Below, piece by piece: positions 58,196 through 63,867 of a DNA stretch of 63,867 bases; positions within the stretch are counted from its first letter, which is position 1, and every line of letters begins with the position of its first letter. The stretch comes from Jatrophihabitans sp. (lineage in GTDB: Bacteria; Actinomycetota; Actinomycetes; Mycobacteriales; Jatrophihabitantaceae), in the NCBI GenBank assembly GCA_036399055.1, contig DASWNX010000042.1:1-63867 (forward strand). The letters are read 5' to 3'. The notes beneath the pieces are model-generated. The model made no database searches and was not told where the DNA came from. It saw only the letters and a program-made list of their open reading frames with translations. The position numbers and the translations under genes were made by a program.

Positions 58196-58804
58196 TCATC
58201 GGGTCCGGCCCAGCAGCTGGATGGCACGGCGCAGGATGACCGCCACCTCGGGGTTGTCAGCGGACTCGGCGGCCACCTCCTCGATCGCTTCGGCGGCCTC
58301 CTTGCCGGTGAAGCCCAGGCCGGCCAGGGCATGCAGCACCTGGTCCTTCCACGGCGCGATCGCGGTGACGCCGGCCAGCTCGGCGCCGCCGTCCGAGCCG
58401 TTGATCGAGCCGATCCGGTCCCGCAGCTCGATGACGATCTTCTCCGCGCCCTTGCGCCCGATGCCGGGGACCTTGACCAGCGTGGCGAAGTCGCTGGTGG
58501 CGATCGCCCGGCGGACCTCGCGCGGCGGGTGGACCCCGAGGATCGTCTGGGCGAGCTTGGGACCGACCCCGTTGGCCGTCTGCAACAGCTCGAACAGGCC
58601 GCGCTCGTCGTCGTCGGCGAAGCCGTACAGGGTCAGCGAGTCCTCACGCACCACCAGGCTGGTCGCGAGCCTGGCGGTCTCGCCCACTCGCAACCTGGCC
58701 AGCGTGCCCGGCGAGCACGAGACGGCCAGGCCGACGCCGCCCACCTCGACGACGGCCCCGTCCGGCCCCAGGGCGGCCACCCGGCCGTGCACGCTGGCGA
58801 TCAT
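58196..58804 (-). CDS. ruvA: Holliday junction branch-migration protein RuvA
   Basis: Binds the four-way junction and recruits RuvB. The 202-residue protein has the OB domain ([29 protein letters not shown]), the helix-hairpin-helix pair with [17 protein letters not shown] and [21 protein letters not shown], and the C-terminal RuvB-binding domain ([19 protein letters not shown]). Length is typical. It overlaps ruvC by four bases. Confidence 0.98.
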   Translation of the reverse strand: MIASVHGRVAALGPDGAVVEVGGVGLAVSCSPGTLARLRVGETARLATSLVVREDSLTLYGFADDDERGLFELLQTANGVGPKLAQTILGVHPPREVRRAIATSDFATLVKVPGIGRKGAEKIVIELRDRIGSINGSDGGAELAGVTAIAPWKDQVLHALAGLGFTGKEAAEAIEEVAAESADNPEVAVILRRAIQLLGRTR

Positions 58805-59406
58805 CGGCGCACTCCTATCGGCGGCGTCCCCACCGCTGGCTGACCCACTGCTGTCTGGCCGGCCCGCCTGACGCGGGCCGGTCCCCGAGCGCCTGCCCTG
58901 GCCTGCGCCAGCGCGTCATCCAGGCGGGCCTGGGCGGCGCCGCGCCAGATGTGGCAGATCGCCAGCGCCAGGGCGTCGGCGGCGTCGGCCGGCGTGGGCG
59001 CGACATCCAGCTTGAGGATCCGGGTGACCATCGCGGTGACCTGGGCCTTGTCCGCGACGCCCGAGCCGGTGATCGCGGCCTTCACCTCGGACGGGGTGTG
59101 CAGGTGCACGGCGATGCCGTGCCGGGCCGCGGCCACCATCGCCAGACCGGCCGCCTGCGCGGTGCCGGTCACCGTCCGGACGTTCTGTTGGGCGAACACT
59201 CGCTCCACCACCACCACATCGGGACGGTATGCGGCCACCGCGGCGGCCAGCGCGTCGGCCAGGCTCAGCAACCGCAGCGCCAACGGGTCCTCGGCCGGGG
59301 TCCGGTGGACCTCGACGTGCACCAGGCTCAGCGTCCGGCCGGCGCTGCCCTGCACCACCCCGATGCCACACCTGGTAAGGCCAGGGTCCACGCCCAGCAC
59401 CCGCAT
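58801..59406 (-). CDS. ruvC: Crossover junction endodeoxyribonuclease RuvC
   Basis: Resolves Holliday junctions. From ATG 59406 it has 201 residues: [17 protein letters not shown] with the first catalytic Asp, [15 protein letters not shown] with the Glu, [19 protein letters not shown], and [14 protein letters not shown] with the final catalytic Asp. The C-terminal 35 residues are an Ala/Arg-rich extension. An open frame extends to 59466 but the added residues are not RuvC-like. yebC, its usual neighbour, lies 3.5 kb upstream. Confidence 0.97.
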   Translation of the reverse strand: MRVLGVDPGLTRCGIGVVQGSAGRTLSLVHVEVHRTPAEDPLALRLLSLADALAAAVAAYRPDVVVVERVFAQQNVRTVTGTAQAAGLAMVAAARHGIAVHLHTPSEVKAAITGSGVADKAQVTAMVTRILKLDVAPTPADAADALALAICHIWRGAAQARLDDALAQARAGARGPARVRRAGQTAVGQPAVGTPPIGVRR

Positions 59407-59547
59407 GAGAAGGCCCCACCCCAGAATCGTCTCGTTCCACCACTCAATCGAACGGGCGTTCGACACCTTACCGGCGGGGCGGGGGCAGCCGCCTCAGACA
59501 CGCGGCAGGGGCGCTGCGCCCAGGTGAGCTGCCTAGACTCCCCCAGC

Positions 59548-60345
59548 ATGACCCTGCCGTTTCGCCGAACGCCCCGAGCCGGCATCCGGCCCAGCCCGAT
59601 CTTTCTCGCGGTGCTGGCGCTGGCCGCGGCCGGGGGCTACCTGGCGTGGCAGGCCACCGATCCCGCCGGCCCCACCCGGACCGAACGCCTCGGGATCTTC
59701 GTGTTCGTCGTGGCCGGCTGGGTGGTCACCGTCTGCCTGCACGAGTTCGCGCACGCCTACCTGGCCTGGCGCTTCGGCGACCACGAGGTCCAGGAGCGCG
59801 GGTACCTGACCCTGAATCCCTTGAAGTACAGCCACCCGGTGCTGTCGATCCTGCTGCCGGTGGTGTTCATCGCCCTCGGTGGCATCGGCCTGCCCGGCGG
59901 CGCGGTCTACCTGCACCCGCACCGGTTCCGCAGCAGGGCCCAGCGGGCGCTGGTGTCGCTGTCCGGCCCGGCGATCAACGTGGCCTTCGCGGTCGGCCTG
60001 CTGGTGTTGCTGCAGCAGGGGGACCTGTTCCACGGGCACGGCGTCTTCTGGTTCGCGGTGGCCGCGCTGGCGCTGCTGCAGGTGATGGCCTCGGTGCTGA
60101 ACCTGCTGCCGATTCCGGGACTGGACGGCTACGCCGCGATCGAGCCCTACCTGGACCCGAAGTTCCAGCACGCCGCCGAGCAGTTCAAGCCGTTCGGCAT
60201 GCTGGCGCTGTTCGCGCTGATCATGATCCCGTCGATGAACCGGGTCTTCTTCGATGCCATCTACTGGCTGTTCGAGCTCTCGGGAATGCCCAGCTGGGGG
60301 GCCCAGTTCGGCATGCGATTGCTGAGGTTCTGGGAGAGCGCCTGA
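59548..60345 (+). CDS. Site-2 protease family (M50) membrane metallopeptidase
   Basis: A 265-residue integral membrane protease. The zinc motif HEFAH is at residues 65-69 in VCLHEFAHAYLAWRFGD; the second metal motif is in LNLLPIPGLDGYAAIEPYL. About five hydrophobic helices are visible. Family members cut regulators within the membrane or act on small proteins; the substrate here is unknown. It starts with ATG 59548 and is divergent from ruvC. With the MMPL gene it interrupts the yebC-ruvC order. Confidence 0.92.
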   Translation: MTLPFRRTPRAGIRPSPIFLAVLALAAAGGYLAWQATDPAGPTRTERLGIFVFVVAGWVVTVCLHEFAHAYLAWRFGDHEVQERGYLTLNPLKYSHPVLSILLPVVFIALGGIGLPGGAVYLHPHRFRSRAQRALVSLSGPAINVAFAVGLLVLLQQGDLFHGHGVFWFAVAALALLQVMASVLNLLPIPGLDGYAAIEPYLDPKFQHAAEQFKPFGMLALFALIMIPSMNRVFFDAIYWLFELSGMPSWGAQFGMRLLRFWESA

Positions 60346-60525
60346 GCCAGGCCGGCGGGGGCCGTGATCGGGATAGCGTGATCGGGATAGGTAGTGTGGC
60401 CGGCGCGGGGCGAATCCTGGCAGCGACTGCGGAGCGTGGAACGCGGCGTGCTGAGGGTCGACACGTCATCGTCACATCCGCCGGCAAGCTGTCGCCGGAC
60501 ACGGTGTGAGCACGTCGGGGGGCAC

Positions 60526-62772
60526 ATGATGCAAGCACTCGCCCGGTTCGCCGTACGCCGGCGCTGGTTCGTGGTGGCGGGATGGATCCTGTTCATCGTC
60601 GCGACCCAGGCCCTGCTGGCCGGTCTCGGCGGCTCGGACTACCGCGACGACTTCAAGCTTCCCGGCACCGAGACCCAGACGGTCTCGCGACTGCTGTCCG
60701 AGGCCGGCCTGGACAGCCAGAACGGCGCCACCGGCGTCATGGTGCTGCACGCCCGGTCCGGCGCCGTCGCCGACTACGCCGAGCGGGTGCGGCCGGCGTT
60801 GCGCGAATTGTGCGACGGCGGCTTCGGCATAGCGTCAGCGGTCTCGCCCTACGGAATCGTCTCCTGCGGCCCGTCGGCCAGCCCGGGCGCGACCGACTCG
60901 GCCGTCGCGGCAGCCCAGCTCAGCAAGGACCGCAGCATCGGGCTGGTGGACCTGAACTGGGCCGAGCAGCAGCCCACGGTCGCTCAGATCAGCGGCGTGC
61001 GCGAGGCCCTGGAGCCGCTGGGCTCGGCCGACCTGCAGGTCGAGTTCACCGGCAACGCCTTTCAGGCGCTGGCGGCCGAGACCAGCGGCGTCCCGCCCGA
61101 GGTGATCGGCTTAGTGGCCGCCCTGATGATCCTGCTGCTGGTCTTTCGCACCATCGGAGCCACCCTGCTGCCGCTGGTCAGCGCGATCGCCGCGATGGGC
61201 AGCGGGCTGGCTCTGATCGGGCTGCTCTCGCATGTGATGTCGGTGGCGAGTTTCGCCAATCAGTTGGCCCTGCTGATGATCCTCGGCGTCGGCGTCGACT
61301 ACGCGCTGTTCATCGTCACCCGGCACCGGCGCAACCTGATGCGTGGCATGAGCGTCGAGGACTCGATCGTGGTCGCGCTCAACACCTCGGGACGGGCGGT
61401 GCTGTTCGCCGGGACGACGGTGTGCATAGCCCTGATGGGCTTGTGGGCACTGGGCGTCAGCTTCCTGTACGGGGTGTCACTGGGCACCGCGATCGGCGTC
61501 GCGTTGACGATGGTCGCCTCGCTGACCCTGCTGCCCGCGCTGCTCAGCTTCCTCGGGCTCAAGGTGCTGCCTCGCGGCCAGCGCAGGGACGTCCGGGCCG
61601 GCGACTTCGACCTGAGCGAGCACCGGGACTTCTGGTACCGCTGGTCGCACCTGGTCGAGCGCCGCAAGCTGGGGCTGGGCGCGGTGGCCGTGGTGCTGCT
61701 GGCCATCCTGGCCATTCCGTTCTTCTCGATCCGGTTGGGCTCCTCAGACCAGGGAAACGACCCGAAGGGGTCGACCACCCGCGCCGGCTACGACCTGATC
61801 GCTCAGGGCTTCGGCCCCGGTTACAACTCCGGGCTGCAACTGGTGATCAGCGGCCCGCAGGCCGCCGACGCGGCCTTCCTGGGCAGGGTCAGCCAGACCC
61901 TGGCCGGCGTCGCCGACGTCGCGCCCGAGAGCGTGCGCGCCCTGCCGGTCGGCCGTGAGATCGCCCTGGTCACCTTCAAGTCCACCACCTCGCCGCAGGA
62001 CGCCCGGACCACCGACCTGGTGAAGAAGCTGCGCGCCAGCGTGCTTCCGCCGCTGTACGCCGGCACCGACAACCGCGTCTACGTCTACGGGGTCACCGCG
62101 ATCTTCGTCGACTTCGCCAAGGTGCTGTCGGCCAAGATGCCGATCTTCTTCCTCGCGGTGATCGGGCTGTCGTTCCTGTTGCTGATGGTCGCCTTCCGCA
62201 GCCTGGTGATCCCGATGACCGCCGCGGTGATGAACCTGCTGGCCGCCGCGGCGTCCTTCGGCGTCATCGTGGCGATCTTCCAGTGGGGCTGGCTGTCCGA
62301 AGCCCTCGGCATCGGCGGCGGCGGGCCGATCGAGGCCTTCGTCCCGGTGATGTTCTTCGCGATCCTGTTCGGGCTGTCGATGGACTACCAGGTGTTCCTG
62401 GTCAGCCGGATGCACGAGGAGTGGCTGCACACCCGCGACAACCGGCGCTCGATCACGGTCGGGCAGGGCGAGACCGGCGGCATCATCACCGCGGCGGCCA
62501 TCATCATGATCGCCGTGTTCGGCGGGTTCGTCCTCGGCGACGCCCGGGTGATCAAGCTGTTCGGCATCGGCCTGGCCTCGGCGGTGTTCCTGGACGCCTT
62601 CGTGGTCCGGACCGTCCTGGTGCCCTCGCTGATGCACCTGCTCGGCGACTCCAACTGGCATTACCCGAAGTGGCTGGACCGGATCACGCCGCAGGTCTCG
62701 ATCGAGGCCGCCGACGTCGCTGAGCAGAACCCGGCCGACCCGGACGGCAACCGGGAGTTGGCCGGCGTCTAG
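60526..62772 (+). CDS. MMPL-family membrane transporter
   Basis: A 748-residue RND-superfamily transporter related to MmpL lipid exporters. It has about twelve membrane helices in two halves, each after a large extracytoplasmic loop; LMILGVGVDYALFIVTRHRRNL and FAILFGLSMDYQVFLVSRMHEEW are the paired GxxxDY proton-relay motifs in helices 4 and 10. Cargo is unknown (lipid, glycolipid or drug). I start at ATG 60526, with GGGGGG just upstream at 60517-60522; an open frame to 60394 is not membrane-like. It follows the M50 gene by 180 bp. Confidence 0.93.
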   Translation: MMQALARFAVRRRWFVVAGWILFIVATQALLAGLGGSDYRDDFKLPGTETQTVSRLLSEAGLDSQNGATGVMVLHARSGAVADYAERVRPALRELCDGGFGIASAVSPYGIVSCGPSASPGATDSAVAAAQLSKDRSIGLVDLNWAEQQPTVAQISGVREALEPLGSADLQVEFTGNAFQALAAETSGVPPEVIGLVAALMILLLVFRTIGATLLPLVSAIAAMGSGLALIGLLSHVMSVASFANQLALLMILGVGVDYALFIVTRHRRNLMRGMSVEDSIVVALNTSGRAVLFAGTTVCIALMGLWALGVSFLYGVSLGTAIGVALTMVASLTLLPALLSFLGLKVLPRGQRRDVRAGDFDLSEHRDFWYRWSHLVERRKLGLGAVAVVLLAILAIPFFSIRLGSSDQGNDPKGSTTRAGYDLIAQGFGPGYNSGLQLVISGPQAADAAFLGRVSQTLAGVADVAPESVRALPVGREIALVTFKSTTSPQDARTTDLVKKLRASVLPPLYAGTDNRVYVYGVTAIFVDFAKVLSAKMPIFFLAVIGLSFLLLMVAFRSLVIPMTAAVMNLLAAAASFGVIVAIFQWGWLSEALGIGGGGPIEAFVPVMFFAILFGLSMDYQVFLVSRMHEEWLHTRDNRRSITVGQGETGGIITAAAIIMIAVFGGFVLGDARVIKLFGIGLASAVFLDAFVVRTVLVPSLMHLLGDSNWHYPKWLDRITPQVSIEAADVAEQNPADPDGNRELAGV

Positions 62773-62773
62773 A

Positions 62774-62792
62774 GCCGGGCTGCCCGCCCGGC
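62774..62792. terminator. Hairpin between the MMPL gene and yebC
   Basis: GCCGGGC and GCCCGGC form a 7-bp stem with a TGCCC loop immediately after the MMPL stop, between convergent genes. There is no T-tract. Confidence 0.5.
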
Positions 62793-62804
62793 CGCGGCAA
62801 GCCC

Positions 62805-62838
62805 GAGACCCAGCCCGATCAGAGACCCAGCCCGATCA
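62805..62838. repeat. 17-bp direct tandem repeat
   Basis: GAGACCCAGCCCGATCA occurs at 62805-62821 and 62822-62838, head to tail, in the short gap between the MMPL gene and yebC. Confidence 0.85.
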
Positions 62839-62864
62839 GGCTGGTCGGCTACCGCGAGCCGTTC

Positions 62865-63614
62865 CTAGCCCACCGCCGCCAGCACGTCGTCGGAGACGTC
62901 GAAATTGGCGTAGACGTTCTGCACGTCGTCGGAGTCCTCAAGAGCGTCGATCAGCTTGAACACCTTGCGGGCGCCGTCCTCGTCCAGCGGCACCTGGACG
63001 CTGGGCAGGAAGGAGGAGTCGGCCGAGTCGTAGTCGATGCCGGCGTCCTGCAGCGCGGTCCGCACCGCCACCAGGTCCGTCGCCTCGCTGATCACCTCGA
63101 ACTCGTCGCCGAGGTCGTTGACCTCTTCGGCGCCGGCTTCGAGCACGGCGGCGAGCACGTCGTCCTCGGTGACGCCCTTCTTCGGCACGATCACCACGCC
63201 CTTGCGGCTGAACAGGTAGGCCACCGAGCCGGGGTCGGCCATGTTGCCGCCGTTGCGGGTCATCGCGATCCGCACCTCGCCGGCGGCGCGGTTGCGGTTG
63301 TCGGTCAGGCACTCGATGAGCACCGCCACGCCGGAGGGCCCGTACCCCTCGTACATGATGGTCTGCCAATCGGCGCCGCCGGCTTCTGCGCCGGAGCCAC
63401 GCTTGACCGCCCGCTCGATGTTGTCCAGGGGCACCGAGGTCTTGCGCGCCTTCTGGATGGCGTCGTAGAGCGTGGGGTTGCCGTTCGGGTCACCGCCGCC
63501 GGTTCTGGCGGCGACCTCGATGTTCTTGATCAGCTTGGCGAACATCTTGCCGCGGCGGGCGTCGACGACGGCCTTCTTGTGCTTCGTGGTCGCCCACTTG
63601 GAGTGGCCCGACAT
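62865..63614 (-). CDS. yebC: YebC/PmpR-family protein
   Basis: A 249-residue protein of the YebC family: [45 protein letters not shown], then [13 protein letters not shown] and [23 protein letters not shown]. Family members are DNA-binding regulators or, in newer work, factors that relieve ribosome stalling. Length is typical. It lies 18 bp after pdxT; in many Actinomycetota ruvC follows directly, which is not so here. Confidence 0.97.
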   Translation of the reverse strand: MSGHSKWATTKHKKAVVDARRGKMFAKLIKNIEVAARTGGGDPNGNPTLYDAIQKARKTSVPLDNIERAVKRGSGAEAGGADWQTIMYEGYGPSGVAVLIECLTDNRNRAAGEVRIAMTRNGGNMADPGSVAYLFSRKGVVIVPKKGVTEDDVLAAVLEAGAEEVNDLGDEFEVISEATDLVAVRTALQDAGIDYDSADSSFLPSVQVPLDEDGARKVFKLIDALEDSDDVQNVYANFDVSDDVLAAVG

Positions 63615-63632
63615 GGCGCTCCTCTTCAGGTC

Positions 63633-63867
63633 CTAAACGTGTGAGTGCTGGGCGACCAGGTCGACGAACAACCGGTGGATCCGGGAGCCGCCGCCCATCT
63701 CGGGGTGGAACGACGTCGCCATCAGCGGGCCCTGACGGACCGCGACGATCCTACCCGCGGCCGGCCCGGCCTCGACCTCGGCGAGCACCTCGACCTCCTC
63801 GCCCACCGCCTCCACCCAGGGCGCCCGGATGAACACGGCGTGCACCGGCTCGTCGAGACCGGTGAGG
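63633..63867 (-). CDS. pdxT: Pyridoxal 5'-phosphate synthase glutaminase subunit PdxT (C-terminal part, runs off the right edge)
   Basis: The last 77 residues of the glutaminase that feeds ammonia to PdxS. Visible are [39 protein letters not shown]-type sequence with the catalytic His and Glu of the triad in SFHPEMGG, and the end HRLFVDLV. The catalytic Cys is outside the window. It is upstream of yebC, the common order pdxS-pdxT-yebC. Confidence 0.94.
   Translation of the reverse strand, partial: LTGLDEPVHAVFIRAPWVEAVGEEVEVLAEVEAGPAAGRIVAVRQGPLMATSFHPEMGGGSRIHRLFVDLVAQHSHV

Overview
The window is from a high-GC Gram-positive bacterium of the Actinomycetota. The evidence is a GC-rich third codon position, many GTG starts, ATGA/GTGA stop-start overlaps, a biotin cluster ending in the BioB helper bsaP, a Gpsl-type PNPase, and actinobacterial gene strings (yebC-ruvC-ruvA-ruvB-yajC-secD-secF-apt-relA; ruvX-mltG-aroE-aroC-aroK-aroB-aroQ). 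Genus cannot be fixed from sequence alone; a Jatrophihabitans- or Frankia-like lineage would fit but is not shown. Nearly all housekeeping genes lie on the minus strand. No rRNA, tRNA, insertion sequence or CRISPR array was recognised.

Layout. (1) 1-26.0 kb: a backbone of ribF-rpsO-pnp-M16 peptidase-dapB-TPR protein-dapA-ftsK, read right to left, is split by two accessory blocks. Block A (2.8-10.8 kb) holds a P-loop kinase, a two-gene Trypco2 plus trypsin-STAND-TPR system that resembles NTP-dependent conflict systems, a YcaQ-type DNA glycosylase, a GNAT, a DUF2461 protein and a small unknown protein. Block B (13.4-21.8 kb) holds a macro-domain protein, an Rrf2 regulator, a complete sulfate ABC operon and an AT-richer DUF262 plus hipA pair, in which hipA carries a frameshift. 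(2) 26.0-35.4 kb: shikimate/chorismate genes (aroQ, aroB, aroK, aroC, aroE) with a TPR-MobA fusion, mltG, ruvX, two small envelope-associated proteins and rarA; alaS is absent from its usual place before ruvX. (3) 35.5-37.6 kb: fdhD and two divergent small XRE regulators sharing candidate operators. (4) 37.6-46.0 kb: a run hisS-aspS-bioA-bioF-bioD-bioB-bsaP preceded by a metallo-beta-lactamase-fold hydrolase. (5) 46.2-63.9 kb: a membrane-anchored cyclophilin, a secreted M4 metalloprotease flanked by a degraded relA remnant, intact relA, apt, secFD-yajC, ruvBAC, an M50 protease and an MMPL transporter on the plus strand, then yebC and pdxT.

Working together: dapA/dapB supply lysine and diaminopimelate; the aro genes supply chorismate; the bio genes make biotin from the pelargonate level, with BsaP supporting BioB; the Rrf2-linked ABC operon imports sulfate; RuvABC and RuvX serve recombination; SecDF-YajC serve export.

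Three signals stand out. The Trypco2/trypsin-STAND-TPR locus has eleven near-identical 138-bp TPR units. The DUF262-hipA module has no visible hipB. Short tandem duplications recur across stop or start codons in at least six places (dapA, DUF2461, cysT/cysW, aroB/aroQ, ruvX, a small XRE gene), which no single annotated feature explains.
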